Shown one piece after another: positions 41,175-50,587 of a stretch of 64,000 bases of DNA. The notes under the pieces were generated by a model, which was given only the letters and a program-made list of their open reading frames with translations, was not told the DNA's origin and did not search any database. A program made the position numbers and the translations under genes. The DNA is taken from positions 1-64,000 of the forward strand of contig NZ_BJMV01000011.1 in NCBI RefSeq assembly GCF_006539345.1. Direction: 5' to 3'. The DNA is from Acetobacter peroxydans. GTDB lineage: Bacteria > Pseudomonadota > Alphaproteobacteria > Acetobacterales > Acetobacteraceae. Each line of letters starts with the position of its first letter. Position 1 is the first letter of the stretch.

Positions 41175-43179
41175 GGATGCGCTTGCTGGTCTCACGGCCA
41201 TGCAGCGCGAGGCGGCCCGGCAGGAAGGTCCGGTTGTCGTGCTGGCGGGGGCGGGCACCGGCAAGACCAAGACACTGGTTGCGGGGGTCGTAGACCGCAT
41301 CGTGCGGCGCCGAATGCCTGCCCACCGCATTCTGGCGGTGACCTTTACCAACAAGGCCGCCGATGAAATGCGCACGCGCATCAACGCGGTGCTGGGTCTG
41401 GGGGCCGCCCCCTCGTGGATCGGGACATTCCACGGCCATGGTCGTCGCCAGCTGCGGGCCGATCCAGAGATTGCGGTGCTGCGGCCCGGCTTCGACATCT
41501 GTGATGCCGAAGACAGCCGGCGCATCGTCAAACGCCTGCTGCAACGGGCCGCCGATGATGGGGCCTGGGAGCCGGGAGATGCCGAGACGTTCCGTGCCCG
41601 CGTGCGTTCGGTGGCGCAGCGGATCGCCCTGATGAAAGACAATCTGGTGCTTCCCGATCAGGCCGAGGCCGTGCTGGATAGCCAGATCGCCCGGTTTGGC
41701 GCAAAAAGCGATGAAGACCTGATGGCCTGGCAGATGGCGGCAGCCCTCTACCCCGCCTATCAGGCGGCGCTGCGGGAAGTAAACTGCGCTGATTTTGGTG
41801 ATCTGCTGCTGTGGCCGACCGTCACCATGCTGCGCGATGAGCAATACCGCCTCGACTGGTCGCGACGCTTTGACGCCATTCTGGCCGATGAGTTTCAGGA
41901 CGTGAACCGCCTGCAATACCTGTGGCTCAAACTGCTGTCGCGTGATCATGGCGAATTGTTCGCCGTGGGCGACGACGATCAGTCGATCTATTCGTGGCGC
42001 GGAGCGTCTGTCGGCTTCATCCGCGACTTCCGCAAGGAGTTCCCCAAGGGGCGGATGATCGCGCTGGAGCAGAATTTCCGCTCCACGGGGCATATCCTCG
42101 CCGCAGCCAACAGCGTTGTCGCGCGCGACCGCAACCGGCTGGGCAAGACGCTCTTCACCGAACAGGGGGAGGGGGCCCCAATCGAGATTGTCGCCTTCTC
42201 CGGTGGCCAGCAGGAAGCGCAGGGTCTGGCGCTCGAGATCGGCCGGCGCCAGCTCGCGGGTGTCGCTCTTGAGGACATGGCCATTCTCTACCGGTTCAAT
42301 TTCCTCTCGCGCATGCTCGAAGAGGAACTGCTGCGGGCCCATATTCCCTACGAGCTGGTCAATGATACCGCCTTCTGGCAGCGCGGGGTCGTCAAGGACG
42401 TGCTGGCCCTTCTCCGCCTGGCGGATGGCCCCGATGCGCTGCAGGGCGACGAAGCGTTCCGCCGGGTCATCAACCAGCCTGCCCGAGGGGTTGGGGCGAA
42501 GACACTCGCCCGGATTGAGCAGCTGGCCCATGATGAAGCGCTCTCGCTCTTTGCGGCGGCCGAGAGGCTTTATGCGACCAGCCAGAGCAAAACAGCCGAA
42601 CGGGTGCGGGCGTTCCTGCATATGATCCGTGATGAGGAGCTGAGCGCCGAGACAGCGCTGGGTGCGCGGATGCGCATCCTAGCGGAGCGGTCCGGGTATC
42701 TGGACATGCTGCGGGCCGGGGGCGAGGACGACGTTGCCGGGCTTGAAAACCTCGACGAACTGTTCTCGCTGGCGATGGAGTTCACCAGTGTCGAGGACCT
42801 GTTCGATCATGCAGCCCTGGGTTCGGGCGCATCCACCGAGGCGGGGCGGGGGCGTATCCGCCTGATGACCATCCACGGCTCCAAAGGGCTGGAATTCGAG
42901 CATGTCTTTCTGCTGGGCTGGGAGGACACGCTGTTCCCCGGTCTGTCGCCGAGCAACCTCGATGAGGAACGCAGGCTGGCCTATGTCGCGCTGACGCGCG
43001 GGCGGGCGCGTGTCGCCATCAGCTGGTGCGCATGGCGCAATGGCCGGTCCGCCGACCTGTCGCCGTTCGTGGGCGACATCCCGCCCGAGGCCCGGTATTC
43101 GGGCTGGCTGGGCAAGGCGACAACCCGCGCGGAAGCTCTGGCCATCAGGGCCGCGCAGGAAGACGCCCTGGGGATCTAG
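41152..43179 (+). CDS. UvrD/Rep-type superfamily 1 DNA helicase
   Basis: This 675-residue helicase shows all main motifs: VLAGAGTGKTKTLV (Walker A, about 27-40), AVTFTNKAADEMRTRI (Ia), ILADEFQDVNRLQ (II), GDDDQSIYSWRGA (III), RLMTIHGSKGLEFEHVFLLGWED (V) and VALTRGRARVAIS (VI). It is a 3'-5' translocase type, acting in repair, replication restart or plasmid rolling. It is close in length to Rep. Its stop codon abuts the terminal repeat of an IS-derived element, so the last residues may have been altered by the insertion. Confidence 0.93.
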   Translation: MISSVTAEDALAGLTAMQREAARQEGPVVVLAGAGTGKTKTLVAGVVDRIVRRRMPAHRILAVTFTNKAADEMRTRINAVLGLGAAPSWIGTFHGHGRRQLRADPEIAVLRPGFDICDAEDSRRIVKRLLQRAADDGAWEPGDAETFRARVRSVAQRIALMKDNLVLPDQAEAVLDSQIARFGAKSDEDLMAWQMAAALYPAYQAALREVNCADFGDLLLWPTVTMLRDEQYRLDWSRRFDAILADEFQDVNRLQYLWLKLLSRDHGELFAVGDDDQSIYSWRGASVGFIRDFRKEFPKGRMIALEQNFRSTGHILAAANSVVARDRNRLGKTLFTEQGEGAPIEIVAFSGGQQEAQGLALEIGRRQLAGVALEDMAILYRFNFLSRMLEEELLRAHIPYELVNDTAFWQRGVVKDVLALLRLADGPDALQGDEAFRRVINQPARGVGAKTLARIEQLAHDEALSLFAAAERLYATSQSKTAERVRAFLHMIRDEELSAETALGARMRILAERSGYLDMLRAGGEDDVAGLENLDELFSLAMEFTSVEDLFDHAALGSGASTEAGRGRIRLMTIHGSKGLEFEHVFLLGWEDTLFPGLSPSNLDEERRLAYVALTRGRARVAISWCAWRNGRSADLSPFVGDIPPEARYSGWLGKATTRAEALAIRAAQEDALGI

Positions 43180-43397
43180 GGCCTGTTATATCTTGAATTT
43201 CATCCCATATTGTATGGATGGAAGAAGGAGATGGGACAGGCATTTTTACGGACGGGACGTGGGCGATCTGGGAACCTCTGGGCTCGTCTTAAGGAGTGGC
43301 GCGCGGCCGCAACCAGATACGAAAAAACAGCAACGTCGCTCCTCGCGGTCACCCGCATCGCTACCGCAGCAGTCTGGATCGAGCTCTAATGGGTCTT
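43179..43397 (+). mobile_element. Internally deleted IS5-type element, left copy
   Basis: The element opens with terminal repeat GGGCCTGTTATATCTT and ends near GACCCATTA (inverted). Between them is only the 3' part of an IS5-family transposase, read as GNLWARLKEWRAAATRYEKTATSLLAVTRIATAAVWIEL and a stop. It is a ~220-bp non-autonomous element, and an inverted relative lies at 47701-47920. Confidence 0.75.
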
Positions 43398-43400
43398 AGG

Positions 43401-46400
43401 TCAATGACGGAGGCGTCGACGGATACCAGCTTCATTGTCTGCCCAGTCAGCTTGTCGCTCGTAGGTGTTCGCCATCCCCATCAACAGCGTCGACGACACG
43501 AACGGATGGCTGAACTGGATCGCCTCGGCCCATTTTCGGTAATTATCCGCCAGTTTGCGTTCCTGACCTCCACCGTCACCACATGAGTGAATGCCGCGTG
43601 CATTGTAAAGGCCAGTGCGCGCTCCGCGCGAAATTTCCTCGGACTGCAGTTCTTCCATAACATCGCGAACAGGCTCGCACGGCCAGTTCCCGTCTGCGTC
43701 TGCAGGAGCACTTGAAAACAGCTTACCAAGGCAGTTGTCACACACCGCCAGCCGGTTCAGTTCAGCCGAGAGTCGACGCACGTCGTTTACCCACTTTGCG
43801 AGATTCTCCTTTCTTAGCACTTCTTTTTTGTCGTGTCCCGGTATCCGCTGGATGCTTTCAAGTAGGTGATACCCACGCGTCGGCAGGTCTTTTCGTCCCT
43901 TGGGCGTGCGGAATTTCTCTGGGTCTTCCTGACCGTCGTCACGACGGTACGCCCAGACCAGTGCTTGCACATACATCTCCGGGTGCGTTTCAACGTAACG
44001 CTCAAGGTTCGGGATCTGCCGTGTTTCGTTGCCAAAGGCGCGGGACAAGACCTCAATATACGCAAACTCCAGCCCTGCCTTTTCCTCGAGTGTAAGGTCG
44101 GCATTGCGATCCAGCAGAGAGAACGCCGTCTTGATGTCATATTCTTGCAACTGATACTCGTCCGACTTGTCGTTACGGCCCATGGCTATGCCAGAGAGCA
44201 TCCGGTACAGGAGAGCCGGGCTGATCGTTTCAAGATTGACGCCCACGGCGGCAAAAGCAGCGCATGGTCTTTCTGCCTTCAGCATACGCTCAACGGCTTC
44301 GTTGTTCTCCCCCGCAGGCTCGAGGATCCATTCCGGGTTTACGTCCTGCCAGTAGCCCTGGCGTCCGACTTCGGAAAGAGTATCGACAATTGCCCACGTT
44401 CCCGAATTGAAAGGTGAGAGCAGTAAGAGCCTGAGCATGTCGCCCTCTGATAGCAATGACCTGACTGTCGAAAAAAAGGCAGTCCGGTCTTCGACCGTCA
44501 TGGCGCGCAACGCGCCGCAAATCAGATTCTTCCTCTCGGGCGACAAACCGTTTGACCCCGGCTGGAGCGCCTCCACAATCAACTTGGTCTTCTCGTCGCC
44601 GCTGAGGACGCTGCGGATCAGATGCCACCCGATCTGACTTTGCGCCCTCCCCTGTCCGGCAAGCGCGAATATACCATGTATACCTTGCTCGGCGAAAACC
44701 TCCTTCAAGGCGGCTACACGCAGCCGTTCGACGCGCTCCTCACGCTTGTGAAAATCCAGCTCATCATCCAGCTCATCGGCAGTTTCTTCGATCCACGGCT
44801 GGCGGAAAAGCCATTCATGTTTGTTGGCAAGGTCTGTCGGCTCCATCGCTGCATAGACAGCGTTTGCCGTCTTGATCAGGGCCACGAAACTGTCATCCGT
44901 GGCTCTCCTACGGCCCCGTCGGGACAAGACGCTGGCCCGGATTTTTCCGCGCACCTTCGCAATGTCCGGATCGGATGCGCTCTCCTTCCATGTTGCAATG
45001 AGCTCCCAGACGCGCTGCTGATCCTTGTCGGCAAGGCCATGCAGCCGATTGACGAGGTCGCACAGCATATCTGTCGTATAGGTTGGGCGGGTAAGCGACA
45101 TCTCGACCGTCTCATTTACGAACGCGCGAATGGGTTCCATAGACTTGAACGGCTCACCAAAACCGTAGCCGTCAGGACGCCATTTTGGCTTGTAGCTTTC
45201 ATTACCTACGCTGCTGCCGCCATGGCCGAACTGTTCGACGCAAATTTCCCAACCAACCGCCGGATGTTTCTCCAATAGTAATCTCAGGGCTTTCAGGCGT
45301 TGATCGCCGTCTGCCGCAGTCTGGGGCATCCACGCTCGAAAGATTTTCTTCAGCGACGCGATTGGCTTATTATCAAGACCGTCGTTGATTTGAACGCAGG
45401 CCAATCGGCCAAGGATCAAGACCGCGCGCGCCAATGTTGCGGGGTTCCAGGCCAACCCTTCCAGTGCCCACAGAAGCCAGACGCGGGGACTATGGGTTCC
45501 GAACAATCCCGCCTCGATCGGCTTGAGGATCGATATCGACGCCGGTTGTTTCGTCCTCAGGTCACGCTCGAAAATCGTCAAGAACGTGCTAGGGGCAGCT
45601 TCCGCATATACGGGAAGGTCACGCTCGTTGGATTCGATCTTCCGCGTCGAAAGCGGCTCCAGTAGCTCCCTCACAAGCGTTGATGCAGCAACTTCGCAGT
45701 TGAAACCGAGGCGCGGCTTGAACAGGCGATTGCCATGAATGGCCAGCAACGCCAACGTCTCCGAAATGCCCTTGCGTAGCGCCGCCGAAAACTCTCGTTC
45801 TTTTCCGTGCGCCGCCGCTGCCCAACGCTCTTTTTCAGGTAGATCCAGCGCCGGATCGTCTTCCCCCAATACCACCTTGGCTAAGTCGAGGTACCGCTTA
45901 AGGTCAGAGCAGGTGATCACTGTGGCGATCGCAAAGAGCGCATCGATTTTTGAAATGACCCCGCGGTAGCCTCCGATGGACCACACCGGCGAGTCATTTA
46001 GTGCTAGCAGTTCCTGAATGCGACGTTCCAATTCTTCGTAATGTACGTCCCCTGCCAGAAGGCTTAGAGCACGCTGGTCCGACTCTTTGTCGGCATTCCA
46101 TGTACCGACGAGCATAAGCGGCACCAACGAAGACGCGATCTTACTGTCCGCAGCCCATGCCGGCGTTCGAACGGCTTCGACTGTGGACAACTGACGCCGA
46201 AGAACCGTCAGCGAACGGCCGGACCTATTTCCATATTTCGTAATGTCATCTCGGTCATACCCCATTGATTCCAGCCCCACACGAAATGCCTCGTAGCCAA
46301 GCGGCTCAAGGGTGATGTGCGGTTCGGAATTCGTGGCGTTGCGCGGGTAAAGGACGATCGATCGAAGTGAACTGGAATACGGGCCTAGCTCGCGCTCTAC

Positions 46401-47495
46401 GTCGCGCGAATGAATGACTGCAATGAAGTCTTTCGCCCCCTGCGCCAACGCGGGCAAAATACCGACCTGATCGAACACCAGCGCGCGATCCCGCCCCTCG
46501 GTCAGCTCGGGATCGGAGAACAACTGACTCAAGAAGGCAAGGGCTTCTTCCACGGAGTCGCCGGTGATAATCATCGGCTCCGATGCAGGTCGGGCGAGGA
46601 AGTCCTGGAATTTATCCCGCGCGATATCGATCGCTGTTTTAAACAGACTGGCATCCAGCGCAGGTTGCGTAACATTGGCCCAATCATTCCAACATTTGTC
46701 CAGAGAACGGACACCTTGCGATGGACACTCAGTTTCATTGGCAAACCATGCCTGACCAGCAAGCGATTGCTCCATCCATTGCTCAAGATCGCTTGCGTCG
46801 TAGGCGCGGACATCCTTCCACTGCTTTTTGGCCTTCATCTCCGCGATCCATTTCGCTTTGCCTGGCCACCTGCGGGGCGTGACGAAAACAAACGTGACCT
46901 GATCGCGGTCGGCTTTTCGCATATAGGCCCTCACGCTCTTGGCGAAGTCGCCGTCTGCCTTGGCCTTCGGATCCTCGTTGACGCCAAACTCCCAACCTGT
47001 GGCTCCAGCTGGAATCCATGGCGTTCCACCCTTCGCTTCCGTCCAACCGTCCCATCCGGCGCGCTCCGCATCGTCGTTACCGGGGAAGTCGACCTTTTCG
47101 AGCCCGACCCCCGTGGAATTCACCAACGTTCTCAGAAAGACCGATAGTCGTGCCCTTGCTCGAATGTTGTGATCGGCCCAATTGGCGATGTCGTTGGCCT
47201 TGAAGCCCAGGAACGGGGGCACATATGCCTTGGCACTCGTAGGCACCGACTTCGTTTTCGTCGCCTGCGCATCAAAGGCGGCCTGCATTTCTAAAAGTCT
47301 CGCGGCAGACATACCAAATGCCGTCTCGATCCGCACCGCCATATCGGGGGTAGCCGAAACCTTCCCGTTCAGGAAATTCGATACGCCAGAGCGGCTGATG
47401 CCAATCAGTTTCGCAGCGTCGGTAACGCTCATCTTCCGTGGCGTCAGATATGTCGTTCTGACATGCTGTCCGGGATGGATGGGCTCATCGGCCAT
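43401..47495 (-). CDS. Giant HTH-nuclease-like-helical repeat protein, candidate single-gene defence factor
   Basis: The protein is 1364 residues. Residues about 1-70 form an XRE/HigA-type HTH (SVTDAAKLIGISRSGVSNFLNGKVSATPDMAVRIETAFGMSAARLLEMQ). Residues about 110-260 resemble a PD-(D/E)xK nuclease module (DFPGNDDAERAGWDGWTEAKGG...GWEFGVNEDPKAKADGDF...VTFVFVTPRRW...DVRAYDASDLEQWMEQS). From about 290 the layout is NTPase-like, but the expected P-loop is replaced by IITGDSVEEALAFL, so ATP use is doubtful. The remaining ~800 residues are helical, as in STAND sensors such as Avs. Such an order suggests a phage sensor with a nuclease effector and built-in autoregulation. I do not know a characterised relative. 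It lies alone between two inverted IS5-type remnants. Confidence 0.6.
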   Translation of the reverse strand: MADEPIHPGQHVRTTYLTPRKMSVTDAAKLIGISRSGVSNFLNGKVSATPDMAVRIETAFGMSAARLLEMQAAFDAQATKTKSVPTSAKAYVPPFLGFKANDIANWADHNIRARARLSVFLRTLVNSTGVGLEKVDFPGNDDAERAGWDGWTEAKGGTPWIPAGATGWEFGVNEDPKAKADGDFAKSVRAYMRKADRDQVTFVFVTPRRWPGKAKWIAEMKAKKQWKDVRAYDASDLEQWMEQSLAGQAWFANETECPSQGVRSLDKCWNDWANVTQPALDASLFKTAIDIARDKFQDFLARPASEPMIITGDSVEEALAFLSQLFSDPELTEGRDRALVFDQVGILPALAQGAKDFIAVIHSRDVERELGPYSSSLRSIVLYPRNATNSEPHITLEPLGYEAFRVGLESMGYDRDDITKYGNRSGRSLTVLRRQLSTVEAVRTPAWAADSKIASSLVPLMLVGTWNADKESDQRALSLLAGDVHYEELERRIQELLALNDSPVWSIGGYRGVISKIDALFAIATVITCSDLKRYLDLAKVVLGEDDPALDLPEKERWAAAAHGKEREFSAALRKGISETLALLAIHGNRLFKPRLGFNCEVAASTLVRELLEPLSTRKIESNERDLPVYAEAAPSTFLTIFERDLRTKQPASISILKPIEAGLFGTHSPRVWLLWALEGLAWNPATLARAVLILGRLACVQINDGLDNKPIASLKKIFRAWMPQTAADGDQRLKALRLLLEKHPAVGWEICVEQFGHGGSSVGNESYKPKWRPDGYGFGEPFKSMEPIRAFVNETVEMSLTRPTYTTDMLCDLVNRLHGLADKDQQRVWELIATWKESASDPDIAKVRGKIRASVLSRRGRRRATDDSFVALIKTANAVYAAMEPTDLANKHEWLFRQPWIEETADELDDELDFHKREERVERLRVAALKEVFAEQGIHGIFALAGQGRAQSQIGWHLIRSVLSGDEKTKLIVEALQPGSNGLSPERKNLICGALRAMTVEDRTAFFSTVRSLLSEGDMLRLLLLSPFNSGTWAIVDTLSEVGRQGYWQDVNPEWILEPAGENNEAVERMLKAERPCAAFAAVGVNLETISPALLYRMLSGIAMGRNDKSDEYQLQEYDIKTAFSLLDRNADLTLEEKAGLEFAYIEVLSRAFGNETRQIPNLERYVETHPEMYVQALVWAYRRDDGQEDPEKFRTPKGRKDLPTRGYHLLESIQRIPGHDKKEVLRKENLAKWVNDVRRLSAELNRLAVCDNCLGKLFSSAPADADGNWPCEPVRDVMEELQSEEISRGARTGLYNARGIHSCGDGGGQERKLADNYRKWAEAIQFSHPFVSSTLLMGMANTYERQADWADNEAGIRRRLRH

Positions 47496-47700
47496 GGGCG
47501 GTGCCTTCGGAATGTTCAGCTAGGCGTAGCGCGATGTAATGCGTAAGGCAACACATTACAGGAAATCCCCAGAAGGAAAGCTATTGAACAGACCGAAGCA
47601 TGAACAACAGTTTCGAGCATGGCTCGTGGAAATTACGCGCATTACGGATTGAAAGGACCGTCTGCCCCCGCCGTCGGGGAACTGCAGGAACTTCAGCTAA

Positions 47701-47920
47701 GGCCTATTAGGGCTTGACCCAGACTGCTGCGGTGGTGATGCGGATGACTGCGAGGAACGACGTTGCTGTTTTTTCGTATCTGGTTGCGACCGCGCGCCAC
47801 TCCTTAAGACGAGCCCAGAGGTTCCCAGATCGCCCATGTCCCGTCCGTAAAAGTGCCTCTCCCGTCTCCTTCTTCCATCCATACAACATGGGATGAAGTT
47901 TAAGATGTAATAGGCCCTAG
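47701..47920 (-). mobile_element. Internally deleted IS5-type element, right copy (inverted)
   Basis: Ends read GGCCTATTA on the left and TAATAGGCCC on the right, each bordered by CTA/TAG. The minus strand encodes MLYGWKKETGEALL then NLWARLKEWRAVATRYEKTATSFLAVIRITTAAVWVKP, the C-terminus of an IS5-family transposase. The deletion junction is the same as in 43179-43397, so both derive from one non-autonomous element. The remainder of the gap 47496-47700 shows nothing recognisable beyond the probable promoter of the minus-strand gene. Confidence 0.75.
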
Positions 47921-47936
47921 CCCGCCTTAAAAACAG

Positions 47937-47960
47937 CGTCACAACGGGTTCAGGCACACT
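47937..47960 (+). promoter_or_regulatory. Shared promoter/operator motif upstream of the HD-GYP gene
   Basis: CGTCACAAC (47937-47945), 9 nt, CACACT (47955-47960). The gene's ATG is only 8 nt after the hexamer, so the transcript would be leaderless. Confidence 0.6.
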
Positions 47961-47967
47961 GGCGTGC

Positions 47968-48630
47968 ATGACACCCACACGCCCGTTCGGCACCGCGGCA
48001 GATCTGTCGCCCGGTCCGGAACACCGCCAGCTCCGGGCACTGGCGCAACAGGCCGGTCGCGAACTCGATGGCCATGGCAACCGTGTGGCCGGCATGGCCC
48101 AGGCGCTTGGCCATGCCCATCAGGGCCAGTCCCCTACAGCGCTGCTCGCCCTGGGCGCGCAGCTGCACGACATTGGCAAACGCCACATCCCCATTGAGGT
48201 TCTCGACGCGCCCCGGCGGCTGACGCCTGCCGAATGGGCGGGCATGCGTCTGCACACGCTTCTGGGGCTGGATATCCTGTGTCGCGCTCTGGACGAGGTG
48301 CCGCAGGATGTCGCGGACTGCGTGCTCCTCCATCACGAGCACTGGGACGGGTCTGGCTACCCGATCGGCCTGTCAGGTGCGTCCATTCCCCTGCTGGCCC
48401 GCCTTGTCGCCATTGCGGATTTCATCGACGCGCTGGCCTCGCCGCGCGCCTACAAATCCGCCATGCCGCCCGAGCTTGTCCGCACCCTCGTGCTCAGGGC
48501 GCGCGGGGTGAAGCTCGATCCCCTCCTGACCGATCTCGCCCTGCGGATCTGGCCGCAGCTGCTCCGCGCGCGCGCCCAGGCGGGCCTGCCGCGCGCCGTC
48601 ACAACGGAACCAGCGATACTCAAACCCTGA
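47968..48630 (+). CDS. HD-GYP-type phosphohydrolase
   Basis: This 220-residue protein has the HD pair in HDIGKRHIPIEVL (about residues 67-68) and HLLHHEHWDGSGYP-type sequence (LLHHEHWDGSGYPIGLSG, about 120-135). LVAIADFIDALASPRAYKSAMP supplies a further metal-ligand Asp. This matches HD-GYP domains, which hydrolyse c-di-GMP or other cyclic nucleotides. No receiver or sensor domain is attached. On a plasmid rich in nucleotide-signalling defence genes it could degrade alarm nucleotides as an anti-defence enzyme, or alter biofilm state. The substrate is not predictable. The ATG at 47968 has no ribosome site, which fits a leaderless message. Confidence 0.8.
   Translation: MTPTRPFGTAADLSPGPEHRQLRALAQQAGRELDGHGNRVAGMAQALGHAHQGQSPTALLALGAQLHDIGKRHIPIEVLDAPRRLTPAEWAGMRLHTLLGLDILCRALDEVPQDVADCVLLHHEHWDGSGYPIGLSGASIPLLARLVAIADFIDALASPRAYKSAMPPELVRTLVLRARGVKLDPLLTDLALRIWPQLLRARAQAGLPRAVTTEPAILKP
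48597..48620 (+). promoter_or_regulatory. Shared promoter/operator motif inside the HD-GYP gene end
   Basis: CGTCACAAC (48597-48605), 9 nt, GATACT (48615-48620). It lies 32 bp upstream of the next ATG and overlaps the final codons of the preceding gene. Confidence 0.6.
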
Positions 48631-48651
48631 TCCACAGACAGGAGGCGCCTC

Positions 48652-49182
48652 ATGGCCCGAAAAAAACAGACCCTGACCCCGCGTACGTGGGACAAGCTTA
48701 GCGAAGCAGAACAGGCGCAGGCGCGTCGCGCGATCATCACCGCGGTGCGCGACGCTCTCAAAAGGAGCCCGCATACGGTGCTGGAGCTGCGCGCCCGCGT
48801 GCCGCTCGAGATGAGGGGCGCGTTCCCGGTGGTGCTGCGGAGCCTGCTTCATGCGGGAGAGGTCGCGTCTCTGGGTCACAGCGTCTATGCGGCGGTTCCG
48901 TGGATGCCGCAGACCAGTGCTGTACGGGGCGATGTTACGGCTGATCTCATTATCGGCGTGCTGTCCAGTGAGCGTCGCGCGGGTGCGGACGCGACCGAAC
49001 TGGCGGGTGATCTGCTGATTCCTGTGAGCCAGGTCCGCGCGGCCCTGACGGCCCTTGAGGGGGCCGGGCTGATCTGTGAGGCCAAAGCGCCGGGGCAGTA
49101 TCGCATGCTCAGCCGCCGCATGGCGACGGAAGTGCGACAGGGGGCGTCGGGCCGGGTTTTCGCGGATGTGCGTCATGCGTGA
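48652..49182 (+). CDS. Winged-helix DNA-binding protein
   Basis: The 176-residue product has two helix-rich units. The second, ADLIIGVLSSERRAGADATELAGDLLIPVSQVRAALTALEGAGLICEAKAPGQYRML, is a clear winged helix. The first (ALKRSPHTVLELRARVPLEMRGAFPVVLRSLLHAGEVASLGHSVYAAV) looks like another. It may be a plasmid regulator and a candidate for the protein that binds the shared CGTCACAAC motif. A CAGGAGGC site lies before the ATG. It overlaps the DUF1173 gene by 8 nt. Confidence 0.7.
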   Translation: MARKKQTLTPRTWDKLSEAEQAQARRAIITAVRDALKRSPHTVLELRARVPLEMRGAFPVVLRSLLHAGEVASLGHSVYAAVPWMPQTSAVRGDVTADLIIGVLSSERRAGADATELAGDLLIPVSQVRAALTALEGAGLICEAKAPGQYRMLSRRMATEVRQGASGRVFADVRHA

Positions 49183-50521
49183 CTGGGTCACATTCCCCGA
49201 CGGGACACGGGGCCGGCGGTCATGGGACGCCGATCCGCAGAGGAGTGGCGCGTGGCAGCGCCGACTGGCCCAGGCCTGGGGTGGCGACGAGCGGCCGGTC
49301 TGCGACTGTCGCCATCAGGGGCAGGCCATGGGGCTCTCTGTCCATCGCTGTCTGCGCCAGCGCGATGGGCGGCAGGTCGAGGTCTATCATCTGGCTCGTC
49401 TGCGCAATCAGGGCGCCCTGCACCATGTCGCCTGCTCGTTCCACGAGGCCGATCCGCGTTGCGATGGCCGGGGTGGCTATGTCGAGGGTGTCGTACGCGA
49501 GCGTGACGACGGGCGGATTGGCGTGACCCTGTGCCGGGGGTTGCGGTGCCTTGACGTGGCGGCCGCCCCGGCCGATCCGGCGCAGGCCGCGCGACAGGGT
49601 GGGGGACAGGGGGCTGCGCGACAGGCCCGCATGACGGAGCTGGGCCTGCTGCATCTGCTCTGGGAGGAGGCCGGGCTGAATGGCTGGACGCCCCGTCTTG
49701 GCCGTGCGCGGCGACACTGGCCTGTTGTCCGGGAGGCGCTCGATCGGGCAGCCCTGCGGATTGTTCCAGCCCGTAATCAGATCTTGTCCGACAGACTGGC
49801 CATGATCGGCTACGCCGATGACGATGGGCCCGCGCTGTTGCGCGAGACGGCGCGGAACTGTGGCGACACATGGCGGATCCTGCTTCTGGGGATCGTGGAC
49901 GACATCGCCCTCGTAAACTGGAAGGACGGCCCGCCGTTCTGCGCGCTTCACTTCGACGGAGCCGGAGCCTACAACCTGCGGGTCAGTGCCGCGTCCGTCT
50001 GGCATGAGCGTGTCGCGCGCCGCTATCCGATGGCCATGGCCGCTCTCGCGTTGCCGCGCGCCGAGCGCGCTATCCGGGTCGTGGGGCTGGTGACGGCGAC
50101 CGTACGGGTGGGGCTGGATCGGGGTGCCGCCCTGGTGCGCTGTCGTGCCGACGACATCGCGCTGATGGAGGTGGAGCCGGATACGCTGACGCCTGTCTCC
50201 AGTAGCCATGAACTGGCCATTGCCCGCGCTCTGGTGGAGCAGCGCCGGAGCTTCATCCGGCCGCTGCGCTTTGACGCCGGACGCGAGGCGGTTCTGCCGG
50301 ATTTTGTCCTGACGGACACGAGTGATCCGCGCGGCACGCCGATGGAGGTGTTTGGGCGGGCGGATGAGGCCTATGCTGCCCGCCGGGCGGAGAAGGCCCG
50401 CTATTATGATGAGGTCTACGGGCAGGCGCGCTGGTGGCATTGGGATGCTGTCGCCTCCCCCGGACGCTGGCCGGACTTCCCGCCAGTGTCCCCGCAAAGG
50501 AGCGGGGATGGCGATGCGTAA
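49175..50521 (+). CDS. DUF1173-family protein
   Basis: The start is taken as the ATG at 49175 within the end of the upstream gene, and 49166 is also possible. The 448-residue protein opens with VCDCRHQGQAMGLSVHRCLRQRDGRQVEVYHLARLRNQGALHHVACSFHEADPRCDGRGGY. This Cys/His-rich, zinc-like unit starts DUF1173 proteins. A central part (TELGLLHLLWEEAGLNGWTPRLGRARRHWPVVREALDRAA) and a basic beta-rich C-terminus follow. DUF1173 genes are frequent on alphaproteobacterial conjugative elements. Function is unknown. Confidence 0.75.
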   Translation: MRDWVTFPDGTRGRRSWDADPQRSGAWQRRLAQAWGGDERPVCDCRHQGQAMGLSVHRCLRQRDGRQVEVYHLARLRNQGALHHVACSFHEADPRCDGRGGYVEGVVRERDDGRIGVTLCRGLRCLDVAAAPADPAQAARQGGGQGAARQARMTELGLLHLLWEEAGLNGWTPRLGRARRHWPVVREALDRAALRIVPARNQILSDRLAMIGYADDDGPALLRETARNCGDTWRILLLGIVDDIALVNWKDGPPFCALHFDGAGAYNLRVSAASVWHERVARRYPMAMAALALPRAERAIRVVGLVTATVRVGLDRGAALVRCRADDIALMEVEPDTLTPVSSSHELAIARALVEQRRSFIRPLRFDAGREAVLPDFVLTDTSDPRGTPMEVFGRADEAYAARRAEKARYYDEVYGQARWWHWDAVASPGRWPDFPPVSPQRSGDGDA

Positions 50522-50587
50522 GGGCGACGTTGCCCCGCCTTCTCTCGGGGCCGGGAGGTTATCCCCAGAATCTGTGGACAGAATGGT

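Noticed and set aside
41158-42621. 487-residue minus-strand frame
   Set aside because: Shadow of the UvrD-like helicase, whose motifs are complete on the + strand.
50561-50580. Possible second origin from DnaA-box-like strings
   Set aside because: Only two imperfect boxes, without AT-rich DNA or iterons. The origin at 18.6 kb is far better supported.
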